Shown in pieces: positions 1 through 8,028 of a stretch of DNA of 64,000 nt. Every line of letters begins with the position of its first letter. The stretch's first letter is position 1. A model generated the notes under the pieces. The model made no database searches. It had not been told where the DNA came from and saw only the letters and a list, made by a program, of their open reading frames with translations. A program made the position numbers and the translations under genes. This DNA is from Hyphomicrobium nitrativorans NL23 (lineage in GTDB: Bacteria; Pseudomonadota; Alphaproteobacteria; Rhizobiales; Hyphomicrobiaceae), in contig NC_022997.1 of the NCBI RefSeq assembly GCF_000503895.1, positions 1,446,501-1,510,500 of the forward strand, written 5' to 3'.

Positions 1-51
1 TACGAAATGGTCGAATTGTTATCTAGCAAAATCAATGGTTTGTTTGTAGGT

Positions 52-83
52 CGAGGGGTAATTCAATCCCCTCGTCTCCGCCA
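52..83 (+). other. tRNA-like 3' end (T-arm plus acceptor strand), possible attachment site
   Basis: A 7-bp hairpin (CGAGGGG at 52-58, CCCCTCG at 68-74) is followed at once by TCTCCGCCA, which looks like the T-arm, acceptor 3' strand and CCA end of a serine-type tRNA or tmRNA. The loop is 9 nt rather than 7, and no anticodon arm is visible upstream, so this is not an intact tRNA inside the window. Such 3' ends are classic attachment sites for tyrosine integrases, and an integrase remnant follows 290 bp downstream. The reading as an att remnant is inference. Confidence 0.3.
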
Positions 84-371
84 GCTCTTTTCGCTAACGC
101 CCGCGCGGCGGGCTCCGCGAGGGCGGGCCACTTGGCCCGGGTCGCCTTGCTCCCGAGCCCTTCGTGCTTTGACTGGAGTTCGAACTCAGTCCCTCCAAGC
201 CCGCCATTGCCCAAAAGCTAAATGTCTGTCCATGTCGATGAGCGTCGATGTTTGACAAGATATTTCAGCGTCTTAGCATGCTTGTCGTCTGGCGAGCGTC
301 GGCGCACGTCGAGCCACGTCACGTACACAAATGTGGGCTGGGGGCAGGGCCGGTCGCCAGCAAGCCGGACG
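84..371. other. gene-free stretch between tRNA-like end and integrase remnant
   Basis: No reading frame here has recognisable protein content. The sequence is GC-rich and I see no convincing promoter or terminator. Confidence 0.4.
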
Positions 372-775
372 ACTAATAGGCTGACGGCGCTTCAGGTGCA
401 GAACCTCCGGAAGCCCGGCTAGCATTGTGATGGCGGTGGGCTGCACCTCCGCGTCACGGACAGTGGCAGCAAGAGTTGGCTGTTCCGTTTCACTCACGCG
501 AAGCGAGCGCGCGAGATGGGCCTCGGGTCCTCCCGGCGATGTCGCTGGCAGCGGCTCGGGTGGCCGCTCAAAAATGCCGTGAGAGCCTTGCAGCGGATGT
601 AGACTCCATAGAAGCGCGCAGCGCCAAACGCGCGGCTGCCCGCATTGCCGAAGCCCAGTTGATCACCTTCAAGACGTGCGCGGAGGCCTATGTCGCCGCC
701 CACGAAGCGGATTGGAGCAACGACAAGCATCGGGCTTAATGGCGGGCCACGCTGTCGCGCAACGTGTCCGCGGTC
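372..775 (+). pseudogene. decayed tyrosine integrase, N-terminal part (DUF4102/P4 type)
   Basis: Translating across two stops and one frameshift recovers the start of a P4-like integrase. It reads NRLTALQVQNLRKPG, a TAG stop (420-422), then CDGGGLHLRVTDSGSKSW and RFTHAKRAREMGLGS. A frameshift near 530 leads into AMSLAAARVAAQKCRESL and FKTCAEAYVAAHEADW, and a TAA at 737-739 is followed by WRATLSRNVSAVD. The GGGL, SW..RF and REMGLG motifs belong to the DUF4102 arm-binding domain. The TAA stands where the family usually has Gln before W-R-A-T-L. The catalytic domain is absent because the CRISPR array begins 18 bp later. This is a dead remnant, consistent with past integration at the upstream tRNA-like end. 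Confidence 0.75.
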
Positions 776-792
776 GACAGCCGCGCCACGCG

Positions 793-3115
793 GTTTCTAT
801 CCACGCCTCCGCGCGGGAGGCGACTAATGCCCCCCACAAAGCGGCGGCCATGCTCAATGTTTCTATCCACGCCTCTGCGCGGGAGGCGACTCGCCGGTCC
901 AGCGCGTGTTTTCGCGCACGATGGTGTTTCTATCCACGCCTCCGCGCGGGAGGCGACCATGGCGTTGCGGACAGGCCGATGTTTCTATCCACGCCTCCGC
1001 GCGGAAGGCGACACTCCAATGTGATCACCATCTGCAATCGGCATGCGGTTTCTATCCACGCCTCCGCGCGGGAGGCGACTGCGGATACCCGATCCCCTCG
1101 GAGCGGATGTTCTCGTTTCTATCCACGCCTCCGCGCAGGAGGCGACTGTCCGTCCGGCGCGTTGAGGTCGCAGATGATGTTTCTATCCACGCCTCCGTGC
1201 GGGAGGTGACTCGCATGGGTGCACGCACGGTGCCTGCGGGATCGAGTTTCTATCCACGCCTCCGCGCGGGAGGCGACCGCTCCTTGCGGTTCAGCATGGC
1301 GTTTTCATGGCGTTTTTTCCCTTGCTGTTTTCTATCCACGCCTCCGCGCGGGAGGCGACCTGCGCCGCAGGCTGCCGGCGAGGCCGATGTGGAGTTTCTA
1401 TCCACGCCTCCGCGGAGGCGACCTTCGGGTTCCACGTCACGCTGCTCGCCACAGAGTTTCTATCCACGCCTCCGCGCGGGAGGCGACTGACGTTTGCGTC
1501 GCTAGTCCGCTCGACGATGTGTTTCTATCCACGCCTCCGCGCGGGAGGCGACCGAGGGGCAAAACCCCGTGGGCGAAGGAGCTTGAGTTTCTATCCACGC
1601 CTCCGGGAAACGGAACAACCTTTTCAGTTGGGTTTCTATCCACGCCTCCGCGCGGGAGGCGACGCGTCGCTCATCGTATGAGCCACAGCAGGGCGGCGTT
1701 TCTATCCACGCCTCCGCGTGGGAGGCGACAGACCGTGGGGCAGATGCTCGAAGCCGTCTGGGAGTTTCTATCCACGCCTCCGCGCGGGAGGCGACTGGGG
1801 TGATATTCGGCATGGCCGGATCGGGCGGCGTTTCTATCCACGCCTCCGCGCGGGAGGCGACACGATCGGGAGCGCTGACCGGAGCTAACAGCTGCGTTTC
1901 TATCCACGCCTCCGCGCGGGAGGCGACCCGGAGATTTACAACGACCTCGACGAAGATGTCGTGTTTCTATCCACGCCTCCGCGCGGAGGCGACCACGGCC
2001 TCCGGGGAGGGATGGAGGATGTGGGAGTTTCTATCCACGCCTCCGCGCGGGAGGCGACCAGATCGCGGGCACAGATGACAAGCTGAGGGCGAAGTTTCTA
2101 TCCACGCCTCCGCGCGGGAGGCGACCGGCTGCTCCTGATCGACACCGACACGTTCTTCACGTTTCTATCCACGCCTCCGCGCGGGAGGCGACGCCGGGCC
2201 AAACCCCACCCGGATACATTCAGCGGTTTCTATCCACGCCTCCGCGCGGGAGGCGACCCTTCGCGAACAGCACCGTCCCGAACGTTGCGATGTTTCTATC
2301 CACGCCTCCGCGCGGGAGGCGACCAGCAGCTCATGCCGCGCGGCGCACTCGTGCAAAGTTTCTATCCACGCCTCCGCGCGGGAGGCGACGGACGCATCTG
2401 CTGAACAGACTGCCGGGATTGAGTTTCTATCCACGCCTCCGCGCGGGAGGCGACTTGATGGTCTCAGGCAGGTCGGCGCGCGAGATATGTTTCTATCCAC
2501 GCCTCCGCGCGGGAGGCGACTTTACGTCTTCGGCGGTGACGATGCGGACCCGGCGTTTCTATCCACGCCTCCGCGCGGGAGGCGACAAGAGTGCAACCTT
2601 TACGGTGTTTCCTCGCCAATGTTTCTATCCACGCCTCCGCGCGGGAGGCGACAGGGCGCCTATTACGCCAAGTCGCTGACGGACGCGTTTCTATCCACGC
2701 CTCCGCGCGGGAGGCGACCAGAACTCCGCGTCATCGTCATTCGCCTCAGCGAGTTTCTATCCACGCCTCCGCGCGGGAGGCGACGCGGCCACCATTGCGC
2801 TTGATGCAAATCACCGCGGTTTCTATCCACGCCTCCGCGCGGGAGGCGACGGGCATGACTCGTTCATCCCGACAGATATTGTGCTGTTTCTATCCACGCC
2901 TCCGCGCGGGAGGCGACGCCAGCGTTAGGCCTTGCTCCACCGCGCACTTTTGTTTCTATCCACGCCTCCGCGCGGGAGGCGACCTGTGATCGCGGAGAAG
3001 CAGGAACAGGTGATCGCGTTTCTATCCACGCCTCCGCGCGGGAGGCGACTGAGCGTTGACGTTTCGGTCGGCATGGCAACGGAGTTTCTATCCACGCCTC
3101 CGCGCGGGAGGCGAC
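793..3115 (-). CRISPR. type I-C CRISPR array, 36 repeats / 35 spacers
   Basis: I count 36 copies of a 32-nt repeat with mostly 33-35-nt spacers. In crRNA orientation (minus strand) the repeat starts GTCGCCTCCC and ends GTGGATAGAAAC. Its stem CGCCTCC/GGAGGCG and its 3' end are typical of subtype I-C, whose repeats are cut by Cas5c. The array lies downstream of cas2, so the leader end is at 3115 and the oldest end at 793. Repeats near 3115 are identical. Those between 793 and 1993 carry substitutions (859, 981, 1115, 1179, 1328, 1698) or deletions: 29 nt at 1394, 31 nt at 1963, and a truncated copy at 1587 that runs into non-repeat sequence. Spacer length is irregular at the old end: 23 nt at 958-980 and 50 nt at 1278-1327, the latter with an internal tandem duplication. 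Frames encoding repeated YPRLRAGGD or AEAWIET are translated repeats, not genes. Confidence 0.98.
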
Positions 3116-3248
3116 GCTAGTGTAGGTAACTTACTCGTTTGGTTTGTCAAAATCCCTCGCCGCCGCGAACTATGCGTCGGGCGCTCCTGTGTAGCCAATT
3201 AATCTGTGATGGGATGGAAATTTATAAGATAATACAGTGCGGTAGAGC
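3116..3248 (-). promoter_or_regulatory. CRISPR leader
   Basis: This AT-richer segment lies between cas2 and the first perfect repeat. On the minus strand it holds TTGACA (3150-3145) and a TACACT hexamer (3124-3119) just before the first repeat, but the 20-bp spacing is long, so the true promoter may differ. A second AT-rich block (TTATCTTATAAATTT, about 3230-3216) could also provide a -10. Its position and the intact repeats at this end identify it as the leader, where new spacers are added. Confidence 0.7.
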
Positions 3249-3294
3249 AGCGCGAACCCTGCTTGGAGTAGCGGGCATGCTTGCGGTTCGCGCT
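3249..3294 (-). terminator. inverted repeat between cas2 and CRISPR leader
   Basis: Perfect 10-bp arms AGCGCGAACC (3249-3258) and GGTTCGCGCT (3285-3294) are separated by 26 nt, 15 bp downstream of the cas2 stop. They could terminate the cas transcript before the leader or bind an architectural protein. No clean T-run follows on the minus strand, so the terminator call is tentative. Confidence 0.35.
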
Positions 3295-3309
3295 CTTTAA
3301 AAAGGCGCG

Positions 3310-3600
3310 TCAAACGATGAGCGGACCGTTCAAGTCTGCGGCAGGTTTGGCGCCCACATGTTCCACGCGCCGCTGCCAATTGGTGCCAAGAAAGTAATAG
3401 CGCAAGCTGTCGTGGGCCGGGTCGATCAAGCCCTCCAAGTTTGCCTTGAGCTTAATCCACTGCGCCTGATCGACCTCCACCTCGAAGACCGAATACTGCA
3501 CACGCTGACCAAAATCACGACAGGCTTTTGCCACGCGGCGCAACCTGCGCTCACCGCCTGGCTCGCTGGTCCTCACATCGTAGGTTACAAGCACCATCAT
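3310..3600 (-). CDS. cas2: CRISPR-associated endonuclease Cas2 (type I-C)
   Basis: This is a 96-residue protein of normal Cas2 length, starting MMVLVTYDVRTSEPGGERRL. The first beta strand and its metal-binding Asp (VTYDV) are present, as is the ferredoxin-like core segment QYSVFEVEVDQAQW. Cas2 dimers form the centre of the Cas1-Cas2 integrase that inserts new spacers at the leader. The open frame runs further upstream, but that extension overlaps cas1 and has no Cas2 content, so I start at the Met-Met pair. It is the last gene of the cas operon, 28 bp after cas1 and next to the leader. Confidence 0.95.
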   Translation of the reverse strand: MMVLVTYDVRTSEPGGERRLRRVAKACRDFGQRVQYSVFEVEVDQAQWIKLKANLEGLIDPAHDSLRYYFLGTNWQRRVEHVGAKPAADLNGPLIV

Positions 3601-3628
3601 GGCGATTTTTCCCGGAACGCTGCGTGTC

Positions 3629-4663
3629 TCATTTCCATATCCACGGCGGATAGGCATCCAAATCGCCACGCAGGTGGCGAGCCAGAAGCAGCGCTTGAAG
3701 GTGGGGGACGAGGCCAAGGGGCGCCACCTCTTCGAGAAACGGATGCCGCCGCTCTTCCTTCTTCCTTTCCTGCCAAGCTGTGAGAACAGTACGCCGGCCG
3801 TCATCGTTCAGTAGAACGGCGCCACTGTCCTGGAATTCGAAATCTCCGGCGCGTAGCTGTCGGCGATTGATGAGGGACAGCGCCAGGCGATCCGCGAAAA
3901 TTGGGCGCAATTCCTCCATGAGGTCGAGGGCCAGGCTGGGCCGCCCCGGGCGATCCCTATGAAGAAAACCGACGGCGGGATCGAGACCTACGCCCTCGGC
4001 CGCGCTTCGGCACTCGTGCGTGAGAAGCGTGTAGAGAAAGGATAGGACGGCATTCACCGGATCGAGAGGAGGACGGCGGCTGCGGCCGCGGAAGCAGACG
4101 GCGGCATCGGGCGAGCGGATAAGATCTCCAAACACGGAAAAGTAGCCGAGGGCAGCCTCACCCTCGGCTCCGCGCAGGGTATCGAGCCCGCGCGTTTTGA
4201 AAGCGACCTTGCGCAGAATTGCCGCCTGGCGATCGACCACCTGCTCCACGCGCTCCCGTCTGTCGGGCGGCATGTCCGATCCGTAGTCGCGTAGGGCGCG
4301 CTGAAGGACGAGGCGCTGATTGGCTATCTTGGCGGTCACGAAACTGCGGACAATCTCGTCCGGCTGCTCGGCAACCTTGTATTGCTTTCGTCGCAGAAGG
4401 ACGTTGCCGGATACGGGACCTTCCACCCGCGCCTGGAACCGGCCGGCGCGATCGAGTAGCACGATCGTTATGCCGAGCTGAGCAAGCGCCTGGATCAACG
4501 GCGGCGATATGAAGATGCCGCCGAACACAACCAGAGACGTCAGCATGTGGAAGGGAACGCGAGCACGTTCGGCACTCTCGACCTCTGCGACGAGGTTCTC
4601 CCCATCCTTGCGCAGGGATGCGCCTTCCGTTGTGACATAGAGCGTATTGAGCAGCTTTTTCAC
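3629..4663 (-). CDS. cas1: CRISPR-associated integrase Cas1 (type I-C)
   Basis: This 344-residue Cas1 is the catalytic subunit of spacer integration. The conserved metal-binding residues can be placed: Glu in GAEGEAALGYF, His in GFLHRDRPGR and Asp/Glu in LALDLMEE. The start is a GTG (4663-4661) whose GTGA overlaps the cas4 stop, giving translational coupling. The protein then begins MKKLLNTLYVTTEGASL, as I-C Cas1 proteins do. An upstream ATG would add 30 residues lying wholly inside cas4 and is rejected. Cas4 directly upstream fits the Cas4-Cas1-Cas2 complex that selects PAM-containing prespacers. Confidence 0.95.
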   Translation of the reverse strand: MKKLLNTLYVTTEGASLRKDGENLVAEVESAERARVPFHMLTSLVVFGGIFISPPLIQALAQLGITIVLLDRAGRFQARVEGPVSGNVLLRRKQYKVAEQPDEIVRSFVTAKIANQRLVLQRALRDYGSDMPPDRRERVEQVVDRQAAILRKVAFKTRGLDTLRGAEGEAALGYFSVFGDLIRSPDAAVCFRGRSRRPPLDPVNAVLSFLYTLLTHECRSAAEGVGLDPAVGFLHRDRPGRPSLALDLMEELRPIFADRLALSLINRRQLRAGDFEFQDSGAVLLNDDGRRTVLTAWQERKKEERRHPFLEEVAPLGLVPHLQALLLARHLRGDLDAYPPWIWK

Positions 4664-5319
4664 GGTGCCTCGCTCGCGTCGCGCAACAGCGTCTCTTCCA
4701 CGGCACGATGGAGGAAGCCGGCCGCTGTCTTCGTAGTGGCCTTGGGGCGGCATACGTCGATGAGTGAGCAGGCGCGGCAGCGATCATGTTTATAGACGGC
4801 AGGTGGTGTCTCTCCGGCGGCGAGGAGAGAGCCAAAGGCGCGCGCGGTCTCTTCCGTGAGGCGCCGCAGCTCGACGTCAAACGGCACAACCACCCGCCGC
4901 TTGGTTCCGCCGTAGAAGAGCGCGCCTTCGGTCACGCTCCGGTTCGTCATCTCCTCAAGGCAGAACGCCTGGGCGCAGAGCTGAACCTCATCCGCGCGGT
5001 GTAGCTTCGGTTTGCCGCGCTTGTATTCGACAGGAAACGGAGTTTCGGGGCCGCCAGGAGCCTCTCTTCGAAACTCGACGAGATCGGCCGTGCCGGAAAG
5101 GTTGAGGCGGCGGCAGGCGAGCGGCAAAGCCGTGACGCGGCGGACCAAGCCGCGCGTGCGGCGCGACGGGTCGTGGGCGGCCTCATGCAGCACGCGGCCC
5201 TCGGCCGTGAAGCGGTTCTCCTCCCACAGGCGCTCGATATGGATGAGGGCGGCTTGGCGGATGCAGAAGACCGCGTGTTGGAGGGCGGAAATCGGGATCG
5301 GGTCGTCGAGCTCAGGCAT
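4660..5319 (-). CDS. cas4: Cas4 exonuclease (RecB-like, Fe-S), prespacer processing
   Basis: The 219-residue protein starts MPELDDPIPISALQH. A single Cys near the N-terminus (VFCIRQ) and the C-terminal trio CRACSLIDVC form the usual four-Cys [4Fe-4S] site. VEYKRGKPK carries the RecB-type motif III Lys, with a metal-binding Asp in GTADLVEF. Cas4 trims prespacer ends and enforces the PAM during adaptation. I choose ATG 5319 because GGAGCGAAGG precedes it. A TTG at 5346 would extend it into cas7. It follows cas7 closely and overlaps cas1 by four bases. Confidence 0.93.
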   Translation of the reverse strand: MPELDDPIPISALQHAVFCIRQAALIHIERLWEENRFTAEGRVLHEAAHDPSRRTRGLVRRVTALPLACRRLNLSGTADLVEFRREAPGGPETPFPVEYKRGKPKLHRADEVQLCAQAFCLEEMTNRSVTEGALFYGGTKRRVVVPFDVELRRLTEETARAFGSLLAAGETPPAVYKHDRCRACSLIDVCRPKATTKTAAGFLHRAVEETLLRDASEAP

Positions 5320-5335
5320 CCTTCGCTCCGGTACG

Positions 5336-6283
5336 CTAAAGCTCAACCACCTCCACGCCGTCCGGAAGACCGTTGAGATCGACGGACACTTGATAGTCGG
5401 AGTAGGCGCGCGCCGGCGGGTAGTTGTCCAGCTTCGCGCTGTCGACGTCGTAGAGGTCGTCCCCCACTTTGCGCTGCACTTTCACGCGCTCGAACAGCTG
5501 ATGGGCAGGAGCGTTTCCGAGCGCCGAGGCATGCTTGAAAGCGACGACGCGGCGCGTTGCCATCTCTCCGCGCGCGGCCGAGCGGTCGTGCTCGAACATG
5601 GCTTTCAGCGACGCGAAGAGATGCTTCAGATCCGCGTCGCTGAACCCGGTTCTCTCCGCCAGCTTGGCGTTGACGAAGATATGGGCGCGATAGAGTCCGT
5701 AGGGCACGATATGCTTGCGGCCCATGGTTCGGTTCTCCGTGCGATCGTCTCCGGCATCCTTCTCGCGCGCGGCCTTCTCCTTCTCGTTGGTCGCAGCCAT
5801 GCGGGTGATCGAGATCTCGAGCGGCAGAATCTTTTCCACCGAGGAGGCGAATGCGACCTGTACGGGGCCGCGCACCTGGCCAGCGTTGATGCCGGTGCTC
5901 ATCACGGCTCCGAATGTGCGAACGTCGAAGAAATTCTCGCACATGAACCGGGTAAGGGCCTTGGCCTCGTCATCGTTCCTGGGATTGAGTTTTGGAGCCT
6001 TCTCGACCGTGTCGTCACCCGGCCGTTCGGCCTTGTAAGCCTCGCGATGGCGCTCGTTCAGGATCGAGCCCTCCTGCACGTAAATCCGATAGCCGGCCTC
6101 CGCCCCGCGCGCGAGCTCTGTGTAGTTGCGGATCTTGCGCTTGAGCGAAACATCGGACACCAGCCCGTGGCTCGTCTCGGGATCGATGCGCGGCAGGTTG
6201 CCCGCGTCCGGATCTCCGTTCGGGTTGCCGTTCTTGACGTCGAACAAGAACACGATGTCATAGCGGTTTGCGAGCGCGGTCAT
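5336..6283 (-). CDS. cas7: Cas7 (Csd2), Cascade backbone subunit of type I-C
   Basis: The 315-residue protein opens MTALANRYDIVFLFDVKNG followed by NPNGDPDAGNLPR, the hallmark N-terminus of Csd2/Cas7c. The G-rich segment VRGPVQVAFA and the internal MSTGINAGQVRGP also match the family. Several Cas7 copies coat the crRNA spacer in the I-C Cascade. Its start overlaps the cas8c stop by ATGA, so translation is coupled. Confidence 0.95.
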   Translation of the reverse strand: MTALANRYDIVFLFDVKNGNPNGDPDAGNLPRIDPETSHGLVSDVSLKRKIRNYTELARGAEAGYRIYVQEGSILNERHREAYKAERPGDDTVEKAPKLNPRNDDEAKALTRFMCENFFDVRTFGAVMSTGINAGQVRGPVQVAFASSVEKILPLEISITRMAATNEKEKAAREKDAGDDRTENRTMGRKHIVPYGLYRAHIFVNAKLAERTGFSDADLKHLFASLKAMFEHDRSAARGEMATRRVVAFKHASALGNAPAHQLFERVKVQRKVGDDLYDVDSAKLDNYPPARAYSDYQVSVDLNGLPDGVEVVEL

Positions 6284-6831
6284 TGAGCATCCTCCCCGGA
6301 GGTCGTTTTCTCGGCTTTGCGGAAGAATTCGTTGCGCTGGTGGTAATAGCCGAGCGCGAATAAGGCTTGGCTCTTGTCAGGCAGGCTGGCCGGAAAGGGA
6401 TCGTCACCGGGTTTCATCAGTTCCATGATGGCCGAAATCGCCTTTTCGAGGTTCACTTGCCGCCCCTTGCTCTGCTTCGCGACCTTGGACAGATGGTTCG
6501 AAGCGCCCGACGCCAGAATGTGGAACACCTTGCGCGGCTGGGCCGAGGCGGCGCCGAAGAATTTGTCCTTGACCGTCGCGTTGACGCCGGTGCCGAGCGC
6601 CGCGACCTGGACCTGCTCGTAGACCGCGAACAACCGCCCGAGCAGATAGCCGGCATCCTTGAATTCGGGATCGAGCGACACGGGCGTCTCCTTCACCTTG
6701 AAATTTCTTATGAGGACGGACTTGAGAATGGCGACCCGCAGCGCGTTGACGTCGTGGTCCGCGCGCAGGCGCATGACGATCGACGAAAGTAGCGTGAGGG
6801 GATAAGGCGAGCCTGTGAGGATCGCGCGCAT
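6280..6831 (-). CDS. possible internal Cas11c, within the cas8c 3' end
   Basis: Characterised type I-C systems make a separate small subunit, Cas11c, from an internal start near the 3' end of cas8c. In-frame ATGs at 6831 (MRAILTGSPYPLTLL) and 6774 (MRLRADHDVNALRVA) would give about 183- and 164-residue products covering the helical C-terminal region. Neither has a clear ribosome binding site. I report the likely existence from family knowledge; the start is not established. Confidence 0.35.
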   Translation of the reverse strand: MRAILTGSPYPLTLLSSIVMRLRADHDVNALRVAILKSVLIRNFKVKETPVSLDPEFKDAGYLLGRLFAVYEQVQVAALGTGVNATVKDKFFGAASAQPRKVFHILASGASNHLSKVAKQSKGRQVNLEKAISAIMELMKPGDDPFPASLPDKSQALFALGYYHQRNEFFRKAEKTTSGEDAQ

Positions 6832-8028
6832 CCAATCACCCGCAAGGTTCGGCTGAATGTTCTCCGTTTTGCGAAGCGCTGCGGTTTCAATGAGGAGCCG
6901 CCACATTGGCGGCCACCCGTCCTTGGGCTCGGGCTCGATCCGCATGCGCTCGTGATGGTCTGCGTAGCGTCTGGCGATCTCGCCGAAATCGTCTTCGACG
7001 TAGAACCGCACCGAGAGGCGGGCTGCGTTCGGCGCCAGCCCGAGAACATGGAAACGCACGCCCTCACGGACGGGATCAAAATCATCGACCGGAAGCCCGC
7101 GCTGGATCCTCTCCAGGATCGCAGCGACTTTCTTTGCCTCCCCTTGGTCCGTGACCTTGCTGAACGCGCCGAACAGGCCTTCGGCCTTCCTGGCGGCGTT
7201 TGTATCCGAGGCATCGGCCCAAAACACCGTCGTGGCGTCGCCGATCTGAATGCGATTTTGCGTGCCGCGCAGAAATGCGTTCAGGGCTTCGGTGTAGGCG
7301 ATCGCCGCCGCCTCGGACAGTGGCGCGTTTTCGCCTTGCTCTTTGCCGTAGGAAGTGAAGGCATTGAGGTTGAAGGACACGATCGATGCGCCGGCCGTTT
7401 GTGCCCCCCACACGCCCTTGATCGCGGGATGCAAGCGTGCGAGGGGGCCGCGCTCGCCGGTCGCGAGGCATAGCGCGTCGGTCTTTTCGCCATCCCCCGA
7501 AAGCCGCGCCCAAAGTGCTTTCGCCGCTGGGCGGTCATGAATACGGATGTTGTCGAGGCGCTCGCGCTCAAGGGCGAAGGCAACGTTCTGATCCTTCATG
7601 TCCTCGGGCCAGCCGAGTTCTCCGAATTTCTCGGGCGTCCAGAAGTCGAGAAACCCAAGAAGCGCGAGAAGCCCTTCGTCGGTCGTGCCTTCAAGCCATT
7701 CGCGGTGCTTGTCGGCGAATGCCCGGTGCTCCTGCGCCGTGCGTTTCGCTTCACCGGCTGTGACGCCGAGCGCGTATGCGGTCTTGTCCCACAGAAAGTT
7801 CGGCATCACGCCCGACGTGCGTTTGCCGGGCTGCGGGACCGCCATGAGCGCTGCTGTTCTCCTGCGGCCGTCGGCTTCCCGCAAATCGTGTGGGGGACCT
7901 GAAGGCTGGCCGTCGGACGTGAGCGAGACGAGAAAGCCGATCCTCTGCGGGGAATACCCGGGCGCCGGGGTTTCGCCTCGTGCGGCCATGCGCTCGTAGG
8001 CGCGCGCGAGGGAGGCGAGCGCGGTCAT
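6280..8028 (-). CDS. cas8c: Cas8c (Csd1), large Cascade subunit of type I-C
   Basis: This 582-residue Csd1 protein starts MTALASLARAYERMAARGET, with the family segments GYSPQRIGFLVSL, TGERGPLARLHPAIKGVWG and FYVEDDFGEIARRYADHHERM. Cas8c recognises the PAM (5'-TTC in characterised I-C systems) and recruits Cas3. The start overlaps the stop of the upstream 94-codon frame by ATGA and lies 72 bp downstream of the orphan repeat. No strong Shine-Dalgarno is visible, so coupling may matter. Confidence 0.95.
   Translation of the reverse strand: MTALASLARAYERMAARGETPAPGYSPQRIGFLVSLTSDGQPSGPPHDLREADGRRRTAALMAVPQPGKRTSGVMPNFLWDKTAYALGVTAGEAKRTAQEHRAFADKHREWLEGTTDEGLLALLGFLDFWTPEKFGELGWPEDMKDQNVAFALERERLDNIRIHDRPAAKALWARLSGDGEKTDALCLATGERGPLARLHPAIKGVWGAQTAGASIVSFNLNAFTSYGKEQGENAPLSEAAAIAYTEALNAFLRGTQNRIQIGDATTVFWADASDTNAARKAEGLFGAFSKVTDQGEAKKVAAILERIQRGLPVDDFDPVREGVRFHVLGLAPNAARLSVRFYVEDDFGEIARRYADHHERMRIEPEPKDGWPPMWRLLIETAALRKTENIQPNLAGDWMRAILTGSPYPLTLLSSIVMRLRADHDVNALRVAILKSVLIRNFKVKETPVSLDPEFKDAGYLLGRLFAVYEQVQVAALGTGVNATVKDKFFGAASAQPRKVFHILASGASNHLSKVAKQSKGRQVNLEKAISAIMELMKPGDDPFPASLPDKSQALFALGYYHQRNEFFRKAEKTTSGEDAQ

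Noticed and set aside
1-88. Intact tRNA-Ser or tmRNA gene at the window start
   Set aside because: Only the T-arm-like hairpin and acceptor/CCA end are recognisable. The T-loop is too long and no anticodon or tmRNA tag segment is visible.
676-3120. Many overlapping frames of 60-190 codons on both strands across the array
   Set aside because: They encode only the translated repeat (YPRLRAGGD, FLSTPPRGRR, VASRAEAWIET) alternating with spacers.
3601-3804. Longer N-terminus for cas2
   Set aside because: The extra 68 residues overlap cas1 in another frame and lack Cas2 sequence; the Met-Met start gives the normal 96 residues.
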